64,000 nt of DNA from Leptospira soteropolitanensis (lineage in GTDB: Bacteria > Spirochaetota > Leptospiria > Leptospirales > Leptospiraceae): contig NZ_JAMQPN010000009.1 of the NCBI RefSeq assembly GCF_026151655.1, positions 1 to 64,000 on the forward strand, written 5' to 3'. A model generated the notes under the pieces. It saw only the letters and a list, made by a program, of their open reading frames with translations. It was not told where the DNA came from and made no database searches. A program made the position numbers and the translations under genes. Below, in pieces: positions 1-9,480 of the stretch. Position 1 is the first letter of the stretch. Each line of letters begins with the position of its first letter.

Positions 1-1
1 A

Positions 2-1060
2 ATGTTTTTAAAACAATCACGAGAGATTAGGATTTATCTTTTGTATCTTTTACCTATTTTTTGTTTTTTCTCAATTAACTTATACTTTCTTGCAGAAACT
101 ATTCCACAAGGGAAAATTACCCATCTCGCCTTAATCCAACCAAACACAAAATATGCGAAGCGTGAAGTGCAAGAAAATCAAGATTGGATGACAAACACAA
201 TCCAATCGGTTTACGATATAGGTTTGGAAACAATTCGTTATTCACCGAAGCCAATTGATTTACTGGTTTTACCAGAATCTTCTGTTCCATTTCTTGGAAC
301 TCTCAATACGAATGGTCCTAATTCCACCTATAGCCAAAGTTTTGTGGATATTACACAAAATCTTGTAAAACTAAGTAATGCTCCCCTAGTGTTTAATGAA
401 TTGGTTTGGGATGGTGGATCAAGAAACTCTTTAACTCTCCTTCAACCCATATCTTTCACTTCAGAAAGAAGATATAAACAGATCTTATTGCCTTTTGGAG
501 AATATTTACCGGGAGAAAAACACTTTCCTTGGCTTAGGACCGTATTCCCCGAAACGAGTCAACATATTCCAGGGAACCTAACAGAAGCAGTCAAGTTCCA
601 AACCAAATCGGGCGAAATGGTTACATTTAGTCCGCTCATCTGTTATGAAATCTTATACCCAGAATTAGTTCGTAAAATGATAAAACATTCCCCGTCTGAA
701 TTCATCCTAAATCTTACGAATGATTCTTGGTTTGAAAGTCAAACAGAGACAATGCAACATGCAGGTGCTGGTAGGCTTAGGTCCATTGAACAAGGAAGAC
801 CAGTTGTCAGAGTTGCGGTCACAGGGCTAACGACTGCCTATGATTTATGGGGAAGGGAGATGATGGGTGATTTACAAACATTCCAAAAAGCAATCGGATA
901 TTTGGATTTACCGTTAGTCTCCAAGGAAAGAAAAACACCTTATATCCAATTCGGTCCAAGTCCTTGGCGGATCTTGGCCGTTTTTCTAATATTTTTTGTT
1001 TTTTTCCGTAGTCCCCGTCATATACTCACCAATAAAATGAAAAATGAAATTGAAATTTAG
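2..1060 (+). CDS. lnt: Apolipoprotein N-acyltransferase, C-terminal part (5' end outside window)
   Basis: Transfers an acyl chain from phospholipid to the N-terminal cysteine of lipoproteins at the periplasmic face of the inner membrane. The nitrilase domain is intact. Its catalytic triad is visible as Glu92 (LPESS), Lys159 (RRYKQILLPFGE) and Cys214 (LICYE), matching the E-K-C triad of the Lnt/carbon-nitrogen hydrolase family. One N-terminal membrane segment (about residues 10-30) and one C-terminal segment (about 326-341) are present. Family members are usually 500-600 residues with several N-terminal membrane helices, so the gene almost certainly begins upstream and the ATG at position 2 is internal. 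Good SPII-lipoprotein candidates occur elsewhere in the window. Confidence 0.88.
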   Translation: MFLKQSREIRIYLLYLLPIFCFFSINLYFLAETIPQGKITHLALIQPNTKYAKREVQENQDWMTNTIQSVYDIGLETIRYSPKPIDLLVLPESSVPFLGTLNTNGPNSTYSQSFVDITQNLVKLSNAPLVFNELVWDGGSRNSLTLLQPISFTSERRYKQILLPFGEYLPGEKHFPWLRTVFPETSQHIPGNLTEAVKFQTKSGEMVTFSPLICYEILYPELVRKMIKHSPSEFILNLTNDSWFESQTETMQHAGAGRLRSIEQGRPVVRVAVTGLTTAYDLWGREMMGDLQTFQKAIGYLDLPLVSKERKTPYIQFGPSPWRILAVFLIFFVFFRSPRHILTNKMKNEIEI

Positions 1061-1085
1061 GTAAGGAAAGAAAGGCTATTCGAAT

Positions 1086-1382
1086 ATGGAATGGGAAAAA
1101 ATACTTCGCGATGCGGTGAAAGAAAATTCAATTAAGGAATTGTATCTCAGAAAGGTACCTTCTTTAAAGACCTGCGAAGATTGGAATAAGGTCGTAGAAG
1201 TGGGAACTGTGGACCACAAAACGAAATATGCTTATTATAAAGGTGGACTTGTTAAATACGGAGAAAGATTGTTCTTCGTCACCCAAGAACGTTTGGATGC
1301 GGTTTCTCCTTTTCGCAAATGGGATTTTAAAAACAAAATTAAAGTCACTGACCCAGAACTCACGGCAGGCGAAAAAAAATAA
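1086..1382 (+). CDS. Conserved hypothetical protein, 98 residues
   Basis: I do not recognise this family. It is a small, soluble, lysine-rich protein with no signal peptide or membrane segment. Two cysteine-poor charged stretches surround the central sequence TVDHKTKYAYYKGGLVKYGERLFFV, which looks like a compact beta-rich fold. The ATG is preceded by AGGAAAGAAAGG about 12 bases upstream. It lies 25 bases after lnt and ends just before a strong bidirectional terminator, so it is probably cotranscribed with lnt. An antisense frame over it was judged a shadow. Confidence 0.7.
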   Translation: MEWEKILRDAVKENSIKELYLRKVPSLKTCEDWNKVVEVGTVDHKTKYAYYKGGLVKYGERLFFVTQERLDAVSPFRKWDFKNKIKVTDPELTAGEKK

Positions 1383-1425
1383 GACATACCTCGGGACCAA
1401 ATACCCACAAGACCTCTGCGTACAT

Positions 1426-1457
1426 AAAAAAAGACCAACAATAGTTGGTCTTTTTTT
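1426..1457. terminator. Bidirectional intrinsic terminator between convergent genes
   Basis: Perfect hairpin with arms AAAAAAAGACCAAC (1426-1439) and GTTGGTCTTTTTTT (1444-1457) around an AATA loop. The A-run and T-run give a terminator in both directions. It serves the lnt/98-residue gene on plus and the XPB-like gene ending at 1480 on minus. Confidence 0.92.
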
Positions 1458-1479
1458 ATTGAATCTAGGTAAGCGGCAA

Positions 1480-3480
1480 TTACCGATTCAATCGAATGAT
1501 CATATTCAATTTTTCTGCGATGGCAATGACTTCCATGACCTTTGATTTTTCGATAATGATCCCTGTCGGGCTCACTTCTTCCAAAACAAACTTCTTCCCT
1601 TTAATTTGACCAAGGAGGAGCTCCATCACCTGCGAGTCTTTGGTTCTTAGGAGAACCGAATCTTCCGTAATGGTCACAATTGGTAAATTGTTACCCCAAT
1701 CATCTAATAAAAAGAGTAAGTTTTGTGCAAGATCTGCCTTCGAAGATTCTCTTAAAAAATGAACAAATGTTTCTTTGTCGTAACCAAGTAAAATTCCCAG
1801 TTGGAAACTGTCTTTGGTTAGTAAAAAAGTATAAACCCTATCGTAATCTTTTAACTCACAAAAAGCTTTTAATAAATGAATTCCATGTAGAGAAACTCTA
1901 TCAGGAAAAGCAATGATTGAAAAGTCTGGGTTGATGGTAATTCCACCCTTTTCAGTTACAGTAACTAAAGGTTCATGGTTGAAATAATGGGCGCCAAGTT
2001 CAGAAAGGCTCAAGTTTCGCTGTGGATATTCCACTTCAATGAGACCAAAGAGTTGTAAGTAAAAAATAGCAGAGATGATTTCTTTACGTAAGTCAGCTAA
2101 ATCTTCTTCATAAGTTTTAATCTGAAAGGTTGGTGAAAAAACCAAATGATCTCGGATGATATGGGAAAATATCACGGATGTGTTGATTTTTCCATGTGCC
2201 ATAATGAGTTTTACAGTTTTATCTAAAATTCCTTTTTCGTAGAACGGAACTTCGGTGGCAGTAAATACTTCGGCAGGATTGAGACGGCGAGTCCTTGCTT
2301 CATTGACTTCATGAATCACGAGTTTCATGATTTCAAAGATATCTTTTTTTAAGAATTCATCAGTCTCTTGAATGAGAATGACATTCTCACCTTTGATATC
2401 TACGTATCCTAAGAGTTTTAGGATCGGAAGGATTAGTTCAATTTGATAAACCTGGCTTTTTTCAGGAAAAATTTCTATATCAGGAGATAGAAGCTCAGTT
2501 TCTGTTCTTTTGTGATCTGCCTGTTTGATTTTCCCTGATTTTGCAAGGTTCAAACCTTTTCGTGAAATATACGAAATGAGTTTCTTTACATTGAGAAAAA
2601 AATCGAGACCATTGGCAGAAATTTTTTCCTGACGTACTCTTGTTCCCTTTTTTACCGGAGGCAAAATAGGAGAAAATTGCAAATGATCTAAAATTTCTTT
2701 CGGGATCACGATCACCCGAATGAATTTGTCCTCTACATAGTATAAATCGCGAACTAAATAAAGAGAGGTTAAATGCGGAATGGTTTGTTCAAATTTACCA
2801 CGGTTGACAGTGATGTAGTTACGAATGGTATCTGCTTCAATGACACCACCATGAATGTAAATTTGATGAAGAACATCTTTATCAAAATCAGAAAGACCAT
2901 CAATTAGCTTTTGAAGAAACTCTTGCTCTAGAGCATTCTTTAAGAATGTTTCAATGTGTTCGCCTTTTTTCGCACCAACAGCTTCCTTCCATTCTTCTGG
3001 AAGCTCAGCAATTGTGGCTTTATGTAAGGCCTTCTCAATCGAAAATTTAAACTTTTCACCCTTAGGGTTTGTTTCGACTTTGATGAGTTTTAAATATTCA
3101 TCATACGTATGGTATTTATCTAAATTGTTAGTAAGACGTTCGCGGTTTTTTCGTTGGTATAAAAGATAATACTTTCGAAGGACGTTCAGTTCCATTTCCA
3201 CGTTGATCGGTGGAATGTTAACCTTTCTCGAAATTTCTCCGAGTGTCATAACCCCTTTGTTCTTTAAAATGGAAGTCAATATGTTGACTTGGAGGGGTGT
3301 GAACTTTTCCAGAACCCCTTTTAGGTAAAATTCATTCTGGAAAATCTCCATGAGACCCAAAATGGTCGATTTTTTGTCCTTTCCTGGGATCTTTTGGATG
3401 TTCCAAAGGCTTGCGATTTTTTTGATCTCGTTGAGATCGAGTTTCTCTAACTCTTGGTACAGGACAGTTTCTTGGCTCAT
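1480..3480 (-). CDS. Stand-alone helicase-associated (XPB/Ssl2 N-terminal-like) domain protein
   Basis: A 666-residue soluble protein without Walker A or DEAD motifs, so it is not itself a helicase. The C-terminal third carries the pattern of the helicase C-3/XPB N-terminal damage-recognition-like domain: [11 protein letters not shown], then [30 protein letters not shown], then [18 protein letters not shown]. The first 150 residues look like winged-helix repeats ([32 protein letters not shown]). In many bacteria this domain precedes an XPB-type helicase, but here no helicase gene is adjacent. A role in DNA binding or repair is inference. It is divergent from the UbiB-like gene. Confidence 0.72.
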   Translation of the reverse strand: MSQETVLYQELEKLDLNEIKKIASLWNIQKIPGKDKKSTILGLMEIFQNEFYLKGVLEKFTPLQVNILTSILKNKGVMTLGEISRKVNIPPINVEMELNVLRKYYLLYQRKNRERLTNNLDKYHTYDEYLKLIKVETNPKGEKFKFSIEKALHKATIAELPEEWKEAVGAKKGEHIETFLKNALEQEFLQKLIDGLSDFDKDVLHQIYIHGGVIEADTIRNYITVNRGKFEQTIPHLTSLYLVRDLYYVEDKFIRVIVIPKEILDHLQFSPILPPVKKGTRVRQEKISANGLDFFLNVKKLISYISRKGLNLAKSGKIKQADHKRTETELLSPDIEIFPEKSQVYQIELILPILKLLGYVDIKGENVILIQETDEFLKKDIFEIMKLVIHEVNEARTRRLNPAEVFTATEVPFYEKGILDKTVKLIMAHGKINTSVIFSHIIRDHLVFSPTFQIKTYEEDLADLRKEIISAIFYLQLFGLIEVEYPQRNLSLSELGAHYFNHEPLVTVTEKGGITINPDFSIIAFPDRVSLHGIHLLKAFCELKDYDRVYTFLLTKDSFQLGILLGYDKETFVHFLRESSKADLAQNLLFLLDDWGNNLPIVTITEDSVLLRTKDSQVMELLLGQIKGKKFVLEEVSPTGIIIEKSKVMEVIAIAEKLNMIIRLNR

Positions 3481-3504
3481 GGTTGCGATTTGATAAGTTT
3501 TTGA

Positions 3505-3585
3505 TTGAGACCTAATCCTGCAACTCTATTTCACTTACAGGATCGAAGGGGATTTTCTCGTTTCCAATCCCGATTTAGGTCTCAA
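3505..3585. repeat. Spaced inverted repeat in a divergent promoter region
   Basis: TTGAGACCTAA (3505-3515) and its exact reverse complement TTAGGTCTCAA (3575-3585) flank the centre of the 115-base gap between the XPB-like gene (minus) and the UbiB-like gene (plus). The TTGAGA of each arm resembles a -35 box pointing towards the other arm. No convincing -10 box was found, so the role (two promoters or two operator halves) is open. Confidence 0.5.
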
Positions 3586-3595
3586 ACTAGGACGT

Positions 3596-4894
3596 ATGGA
3601 TTCCCTTTCTGAAATCGTTTCTTTCGGCTGGCAATCGAGCCTACGGGTCGCCCACTCCAGTTTTGTATTCACTTCTAAGGCGTTAGGGATTCTGGCCCAG
3701 CTCACCAAGGGAAACCCCAATCATAGAGAAATAGCCATCGCCCTCCGAGAAGCATTTTCAAATTTGGGAGCCACTTATATCAAACTGGGCCAATTTATCG
3801 CAAGTGCGCCCTCCCTCTTTCCCAAAGAATATGTAGAAGAAATGCAGGCATGTCTGGACTCCGTGCGACCGGTAGCTTTTCGGGACATTCGATCTTCCGT
3901 AGAACGTGAATTGGGTGGGAAACTAGAAACCTTATTCCATTCCTTCGATGAATCCCCTCTTGCCTCCGCCTCCATTGCACAAGTCCACGCGGCGGTCACA
4001 AAAGAAGGTTTGGACGTAGTTGTAAAGGTGCAAAGGCCCGATGTCCATCTAACATTAAAGACGGATATGCAGATTTTAGGTATCCTTACTAAAATCTTAG
4101 AATTCATTGCACCCGAATTTAAAAAGTCAGGTCTTACTGCAATGTTTGAAGAATTTCAAACTTCAATCTTACAAGAAATAGATTTTATCCAAGAAGCAAA
4201 AAACATTGAAGAGTTTGAAAATTATCTTTTGCGTGTGAAAGAATCCAGAGCAAGAGTTCCTAGAGTTTACCATACACTTTCCACTAAAAAAGTTTTAACT
4301 ATGGAAAGATTTTATGGAGTTCCTATTACAGATGAAGTCGGCCTTCGAAAATACACGAATAATCCTAGAAAAGTTTTAAGTGATGCTTTAGAAATTTGGT
4401 TTTCATCTCTTTCCAACCAAGGTTTTTTTCATGCTGATGTACATGCCGGAAATTTAATGATTCTAAAAGATGGGACCATTGGATTTATCGATTTTGGAAT
4501 TGTGGGGCGAATTTCTCCTAAAATTTGGAAAGGACTTATGTTGTTTACTCAAGGCATCGGAATCGGCGAACCTACATTAGTTGCTAAGGGATTGGTAGAA
4601 ATGGATTCAACTGATAGCGGAGTCAATCCTGCCGTTCTTGCAAAGGAATTAGATTCAGTTTTTAATGAATTAGAATCAGTATACGTACATTTAACCGACA
4701 ATGAGATATTTGACGAATCCAAGGTGAATCGGATTATGTACGAGATGAAGGAAATTGCCGAAAAAAATGGATTAAAAATACCAAGGGAATTTGCACTTCT
4801 CATGAAACAAATGTTATATTTTGACAGATACGTGAAGTCGATTGCACCAGAAATCAATTTATTCCGGGACACACAAAAATTTGCCATCTCATAA
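3596..4894 (+). CDS. ABC1/UbiB-family atypical protein kinase-like protein (AarF)
   Basis: Member of the UbiB/ADCK/ABC1 family, which supports quinone biosynthesis or lipid homeostasis in other organisms. The family hallmarks are all visible: the KxGQ motif in YIKLGQFIASAPSLFP, the alanine-rich nucleotide loop ASIAQVHAA, the lysine of VVKVQRP, EIDFIQEAKN, the HAD/N loop FHADVHAGNLMI and the IDFGIVGRI magnesium motif. At 432 residues it is somewhat shorter than E. coli UbiB and lacks the two obvious C-terminal membrane helices. The ATG has AGGA a few bases upstream. feoA follows after 10 bases, suggesting one transcript with the iron transporter. Confidence 0.85.
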   Translation: MDSLSEIVSFGWQSSLRVAHSSFVFTSKALGILAQLTKGNPNHREIAIALREAFSNLGATYIKLGQFIASAPSLFPKEYVEEMQACLDSVRPVAFRDIRSSVERELGGKLETLFHSFDESPLASASIAQVHAAVTKEGLDVVVKVQRPDVHLTLKTDMQILGILTKILEFIAPEFKKSGLTAMFEEFQTSILQEIDFIQEAKNIEEFENYLLRVKESRARVPRVYHTLSTKKVLTMERFYGVPITDEVGLRKYTNNPRKVLSDALEIWFSSLSNQGFFHADVHAGNLMILKDGTIGFIDFGIVGRISPKIWKGLMLFTQGIGIGEPTLVAKGLVEMDSTDSGVNPAVLAKELDSVFNELESVYVHLTDNEIFDESKVNRIMYEMKEIAEKNGLKIPREFALLMKQMLYFDRYVKSIAPEINLFRDTQKFAIS

Positions 4895-4904
4895 ACTTAA
4901 GACA

Positions 4905-5144
4905 ATGACAATACAAGATTTAAAAATTGGAGAAACTGCAGCGATTGTTTCTTTAGATTCAAGACAACTTCCAAAACCAATGTTAACCGAGTTATTAGAA
5001 CTAGGCTTTTTCCCTGGGGCCGAAATCACACTCAAAGATAAATCATCTTTGCTTGGAAAAATGATTTGTGATCTTAACGGCAGCACAATTGCCCTACGAA
5101 TCAACGACGGAAAAGCCATAGAGATAAAATTAAAATCAACATGA
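4905..5144 (+). CDS. feoA: FeoA ferrous-iron transport accessory protein
   Basis: Small SH3-like FeoA protein (79 residues), required for full FeoB activity in ferrous iron uptake. The sequence has the expected LLELGFFPGAEITL core and ends with the RINDGKAIEI strand. An in-frame upstream ATG at 4842 would overlap the UbiB-like gene by 53 bases. The ATG at 4905, which begins MTIQDLKIGE, fits the family start. Its stop overlaps the feoB start (ATGA at 5141-5144), so the two are translationally coupled. Confidence 0.9.
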   Translation: MTIQDLKIGETAAIVSLDSRQLPKPMLTELLELGFFPGAEITLKDKSSLLGKMICDLNGSTIALRINDGKAIEIKLKST

Positions 5145-7210
5145 AACAAAATCGAATTTATTTAGTCGGAAACCCCAACTGCGGGAAGTCAACGTTATTC
5201 AATCAGCTTACCGGCCTCAAACAAAAAACGGGAAACTTCAGCGGAGTCACCGTTGAAAAAAGAGAAGGAACTCTAAATTTAGATAATGTTGACTGGACTA
5301 TCACCGACTTACCGGGTACATACGGTCTTGGAGGGGTGGCAGAGGATAAAAAAATTGCTTATGAAATACTACTTTCAAGAACACCGGACGAACAAGTTAT
5401 ATATGTTTTGGATGCACTGAATTTAGAACGCGGCCTTCAGTTTTTATTACAAATTATTGATATGGGTGTTCCAACACTTGTGGTTCTAACCATGAAAGAT
5501 GTGCTCGAGAAAAAAAGAATTCAATTGGATTTAGAAAAACTAGAAAAATCCATCGGGCTTCAATTCATTTTGGTCAATGCAAAGTCTGGAGAAGGTATTG
5601 ATCACTTAAAAGAGATTCTAAAAAAACAAGATAGCTTTCAGAAACGCCCAAGATTATGGAATTGGGATTCAAAAGAAGAATCGTTTTTAGCAGAAGCAAA
5701 ACAAAAGTTAGGCATTAATACAAACGAAGCAGAGTTCTTTTTATCTCAATCTTTAAAATTTATCAATAAAGATCCACACTTAAATGACAAACGTTATTTT
5801 ACAAAATTTCCTGAAGAAACAGGGAATTGGCTAAAGTCTGCTATAGAAGGCAAAGGATATAACTTTTATTACCAAGAAGAGATGATCCATCGTTCTTTCT
5901 TTATCAAAAAGGTTTTGGCAAATGTAATCACCTATCCGAAGTCCATTCCAGGAAGTTGGGAAGAAAAATTGGATCGCCTCTTATTACATCCGATTCTTGG
6001 ATTTGTCTGTTTTTTCCTTTTAATGGGACTTCTTTTTCAAAGTTTGTTTAGTTTTGCAGAGCTACCGATGGATTTAATTGAATCAGGTATAACAAGCTTA
6101 CAATCGTTTGTTGAAAGTTTATTAAGCGACGGACTTTTAAAATCCTTAATTTGTGAAGGAATCATTGGTGGAGTAGGAAGTGTGATTGTATTTATTCCAC
6201 AGATTGCCCTATTATTCCTCTTCATTGGGATTTTAGAAGAGTCTGGATATTTGGCACGGGCAAGTTTTTTAATGGATCGAGTTATGGGTAAATTCGGATT
6301 ATCAGGGAAGTCTTTTATTCCCTTACTCTCTTCGGCAGCTTGTGCCGTTCCCGCTATCCTTGGGACAAGAACCATAGAAAACAAATCGGATCGCTTTACA
6401 ACGATTATGGTATCACCTCTAATTATGTGTTCGGCTAGATACCCTGTTTATATTTTAATTGTAGGAACAGTTTTTAGTTTTCCCCCTGTATTTGGGATAT
6501 TTAATATCCAAGGTTTTGTTCTTTTTTCTATGTTTTCGCTTGGTATGATCGCAAGTTTGGGTTTTGCACTTCTCTTTCGCAAAACAGTGTTTAAAGAAGA
6601 TGCTTCCTATTTTGTTATGGAACTTCCCAGATACAATCTCCCCTCTGCAAGAAGTTTGTTTCATACAGTCTTTGCAAAGGTAAAATCATTTTTGTCTACT
6701 GCAGGCCAGATCATTTTATATATATCCGTTTTGCTCTGGTTTTTAAGTCACTTCCCGGCTGATTACAAAAATAACGAATGGAAAACAAGCCCAATAGAAA
6801 ATTCTTATATTGGAACTATCGGAAAAGTGATGGAACCCGCTATTAAACCACTTGGTTTCGATTGGAAAATTGGTATTTCCATTTTAACTTCTTTTGCAGC
6901 AAGAGAGGTTATGGTTTCCACCTTAGCTGTGCTATATGGTTCCGAAGAAAACGAAGAAGGCGAATCGCTTCGATCTATGCTTCGCACAGAAAAAAGGGAA
7001 GATGGATCACCGGTTTGGACGCCGCTCTCAGGACTGTCTTTACTTGTGTTTTTTGCCTTTGCCAGCCAATGTATGTCTACTCTGGCCGTGACAAAAAAAG
7101 AAACAGGAACTTTATTTTGGCCAGTTGTACAATTTTTATATATGACAACTCTTGCGATTTGTTCATCCTTTCTTATTTTCCAATTAGGAAAGATTTTAGG
7201 ATTTTCTTAA
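5141..7210 (+). CDS. feoB: FeoB ferrous-iron transporter
   Basis: Inner-membrane GTPase-linked Fe(II) permease, 689 residues. The N-terminal G domain shows G1 GNPNCGKST, a G2 threonine in GVTVEKREG, G3 DLPGTYGL and a G4-like TMKD (the canonical NKxD is altered to MKDV). After the helical insertion domain come the gate regions GIGG-like GIIGGVGSVIVFIPQIALLFLFIGILEESGYLARA and SCAVPA-like SSAACAVPAILGTRT, then further membrane helices. The 7210 end is followed by a 31-base gap to the neuB-like gene. No Fur-like site was recognised. Length is slightly below the E. coli protein. Confidence 0.93.
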   Translation: MKQNRIYLVGNPNCGKSTLFNQLTGLKQKTGNFSGVTVEKREGTLNLDNVDWTITDLPGTYGLGGVAEDKKIAYEILLSRTPDEQVIYVLDALNLERGLQFLLQIIDMGVPTLVVLTMKDVLEKKRIQLDLEKLEKSIGLQFILVNAKSGEGIDHLKEILKKQDSFQKRPRLWNWDSKEESFLAEAKQKLGINTNEAEFFLSQSLKFINKDPHLNDKRYFTKFPEETGNWLKSAIEGKGYNFYYQEEMIHRSFFIKKVLANVITYPKSIPGSWEEKLDRLLLHPILGFVCFFLLMGLLFQSLFSFAELPMDLIESGITSLQSFVESLLSDGLLKSLICEGIIGGVGSVIVFIPQIALLFLFIGILEESGYLARASFLMDRVMGKFGLSGKSFIPLLSSAACAVPAILGTRTIENKSDRFTTIMVSPLIMCSARYPVYILIVGTVFSFPPVFGIFNIQGFVLFSMFSLGMIASLGFALLFRKTVFKEDASYFVMELPRYNLPSARSLFHTVFAKVKSFLSTAGQIILYISVLLWFLSHFPADYKNNEWKTSPIENSYIGTIGKVMEPAIKPLGFDWKIGISILTSFAAREVMVSTLAVLYGSEENEEGESLRSMLRTEKREDGSPVWTPLSGLSLLVFFAFASQCMSTLAVTKKETGTLFWPVVQFLYMTTLAICSSFLIFQLGKILGFS

Positions 7211-7241
7211 TTTGCCGACAATGATCTAAAGAAGGGAACAC

Positions 7242-8234
7242 TTGGATTTTAAAATTGGATCAAAAACTTTAACAAGAAAATCGGAACCGTATTTAGTTGC
7301 CGAAATTGGGCTAAACCACAATGCAAATTTAGAAATTGGCAAAAGAACCATAGCCAAAGCAAAAGAATCTGGAGCACACGCGGTCAAGTTCCAAACCTAC
7401 CGAACGGAAGAGTTCATTGATTCGACAAACCCTGATGTAAAATTTCTATATGACATTTTTAAACAATACGAATTAAATGAATCGCAACATAAAGAACTTC
7501 AAAAAACTGCATTGGATCTTGGACTTGATTTTTTTTCCACACCGCTATGTGATTCCGCAGTTGATTTGTTATGTGAACTAAATGTACCAGTATTAAAAAT
7601 TGCCTCGGGTGATATTGTTAATTTACCATTATTAAACAAATCCATTCAATCGGGAAAACCATTGATCGTTTCTACAGGTGCCGCTTTGCCTGAAGAAGTT
7701 ACAAGAGCCATTTCACTTTTTCAAAAACAGAAAACAGAGGTTTGTTTACTCCACTGTGTGTCCATGTATCCCACTCCACTCAATAAAGTGAACCTTCAGT
7801 CGATTCCCTTTTATTTGGATACAACAGAATATGTTGTGGGTTTTAGCGATCATTCGGATGGAAGTTTGGCTTCTTCAGTGGCCTGTGGTTTGGGTGCCGT
7901 CGTATTTGAAAAACACTTTACTTTGGATCGAAATTTAGAAGGTCCTGATCATGGAATTTCAATGGATCCAATGATGTTTACTAAATTGGCCAATGATTTA
8001 AAACAAAGTTTTGAAATGGGTGGGCTGTATGGAAAGAATACACATACAGAAGAAACGAATGGTTGGTTCTATGGAAGGAGATCCTTATACAAAAAAGGGG
8101 AATCCATTCTTAGTTTAAGACCTGCTTTGCATACTAAAGATACAAATATTTTAAATTCTTGGGAGTTGGATCGGGTGGGAGATCCTTCCCTTTTACAAGA
8201 AGGACCTATTATATTGGCACCTAAGTCTAAATAG
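7242..8234 (+). CDS. neuB: NeuB-family sialic-acid (nonulosonate) synthase
   Basis: Condenses phosphoenolpyruvate with a hexosamine derivative to a nine-carbon acid such as N-acetylneuraminate, legionaminate or pseudaminate. Family motifs are PYLVAEIGLNHNANLEIGK, AVKFQTYRTEEF, LKIASGDI, STGAALPEE, LHCVSMYPTP, VGFSDHSDGSLASSVA and VFEKHFTLDRNLEGPDHGISMD. The C-terminal antifreeze-like SAF domain is represented by RRSLYKKGESI but is short. The start is TTG with GAAGGGA seven bases upstream. No other nonulosonate genes are near, so the exact product cannot be told; it sits directly behind feoB. Confidence 0.85.
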   Translation: MDFKIGSKTLTRKSEPYLVAEIGLNHNANLEIGKRTIAKAKESGAHAVKFQTYRTEEFIDSTNPDVKFLYDIFKQYELNESQHKELQKTALDLGLDFFSTPLCDSAVDLLCELNVPVLKIASGDIVNLPLLNKSIQSGKPLIVSTGAALPEEVTRAISLFQKQKTEVCLLHCVSMYPTPLNKVNLQSIPFYLDTTEYVVGFSDHSDGSLASSVACGLGAVVFEKHFTLDRNLEGPDHGISMDPMMFTKLANDLKQSFEMGGLYGKNTHTEETNGWFYGRRSLYKKGESILSLRPALHTKDTNILNSWELDRVGDPSLLQEGPIILAPKSK

Positions 8235-8240
8235 GTGCCA
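8215..8240. terminator. Hairpin at the end of the neuB-like gene, between convergent genes
   Basis: TGGCACCTA (8215-8223) pairs with TAGGTGCCA (8232-8240), enclosing the stop codon of the neuB-like gene in the loop side. It is followed by TTCTATTCTAC rather than a pure T-run, so termination strength is uncertain. It separates two convergent genes. Confidence 0.55.
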
Positions 8241-8247
8241 TTCTATT

Positions 8248-9480
8248 CTACATTTTTTGAATGATTTGTTCTAGAAGTGATTTTAGAAATATTGGATTTG
8301 GAGTACCACTTTCAATTTTTCTATCGTTCACATAAAGAGAAGGAGTTGATTGAATATTCAACTTTTCTGCCTCATCAATCTCAGCATTCAATTGGTTTTG
8401 TGCCTCTTTAGAAGCCATACAAGCTTTCAATGAATTGACATTGAGTCCAATGGAATTTGCTAAATTTACAACACTAGATCCGGAATGAGCGACACCCTTT
8501 TCTAAGTTATCATATAAACCACGATACATAGGTTCGAACTTTCCTTGTTTATCAGCACAAATGGCAGCAATCGCAGCAACACAAGAGGTTGCACCTGGCC
8601 TTGGCTGTTGCATGAGGCGGTTACAAGTACCGTCTAACGGAAAGTTCTTATATACAACTCGAACCATTCCATCATATTCAGAAAGAACCGTATGTAAGAT
8701 ATGGCTTGTATGCATACAGTGTCCGCAATTATAATCAGCATACTTAACAATAGTTATAGGTGCATCTTTTTTACCAATAAAAGGATAACCGTCCACTTTG
8801 ATTCCAAGTGTTGGCTCTTGGAAATAAGCGGCAATTTTGGATTGCATTTCTTGAGAATCCATTCCTCTAGAAGTGGCCAATGTATTCGAATTGGACCCAC
8901 TCACCCACATTTTGCTTGTCGCAAATCCCAGAGAAAAACTGAAAAAATAAACAAGTGCTGCAGTGGTAATACCTTCTTTGATTGCTACAGGGAAATTTAG
9001 TGTTGGTTTTCCCTCTGTTTTCCAAAGTAAAAACAAAATTGCAAGTAACACTATTGTAACTATGTATGTGATGAAACAAAGTTGACAAATGGTTCCAATG
9101 ATCCCCACAGAGATTCCCAAAAGAACGAAATCAAAAACTAACCCTAATACCAAAATTGGCAAAAGTAGAGAAATAAAGTTTGATACTTCCTCATTCGATT
9201 TAGCTCTAGTTACTAAAAAGAAGGAATAAGTAAGTAATCCGTAAAAACCGAATCCGAGTAATGCGATAGGAACATTCCCTAAAAAAGGAACTCCAGGAAT
9301 CGCAGAATAAGAACTCTCTGCTACTTTTAAACAGGAGTCCCCGCCACCTAATGCAGAACATGCGGAGCTTGCAACATTTTCAGTGCCAATACCAAAGTAT
9401 TCGATTGCCAATAGGAAAGAGACGATGAGTCCAATGGCTCCACCAATCACCCCTGCTAATGCTAAATTCTTACGATTCAT
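8248..9480 (-). CDS. VKOR-DsbA fusion (disulfide-forming membrane protein)
   Basis: Natural fusion of a vitamin-K-epoxide-reductase-type membrane oxidase to a periplasmic thioredoxin-fold DsbA-like domain, forming disulfides in exported proteins. The membrane part carries the loop cysteines Cys42 and Cys51 and the quinone-side pair CQLC (Cys133, Cys136). After a transmembrane link at about 172-190, the DsbA-like domain has CGHC (Cys253, Cys256), a further cysteine pair in TCNRLMQQPRPGATSC, and a cis-Pro loop STPSLYVN. The preceding TTG at 9483 is possible, but ATG at 9480 overlaps the hisA stop (TGATG) and fits better. It is the last gene of the hisB-hisH-hisA run. Confidence 0.9.
   Translation of the reverse strand: MNRKNLALAGVIGGAIGLIVSFLLAIEYFGIGTENVASSACSALGGGDSCLKVAESSYSAIPGVPFLGNVPIALLGFGFYGLLTYSFFLVTRAKSNEEVSNFISLLLPILVLGLVFDFVLLGISVGIIGTICQLCFITYIVTIVLLAILFLLWKTEGKPTLNFPVAIKEGITTAALVYFFSFSLGFATSKMWVSGSNSNTLATSRGMDSQEMQSKIAAYFQEPTLGIKVDGYPFIGKKDAPITIVKYADYNCGHCMHTSHILHTVLSEYDGMVRVVYKNFPLDGTCNRLMQQPRPGATSCVAAIAAICADKQGKFEPMYRGLYDNLEKGVAHSGSSVVNLANSIGLNVNSLKACMASKEAQNQLNAEIDEAEKLNIQSTPSLYVNDRKIESGTPNPIFLKSLLEQIIQKM

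Noticed and set aside
1164..1400. Antisense frame over the 98-residue hypothetical gene
   Set aside because: Translation has no family features, and the plus frame has a ribosome site and a terminator after it.
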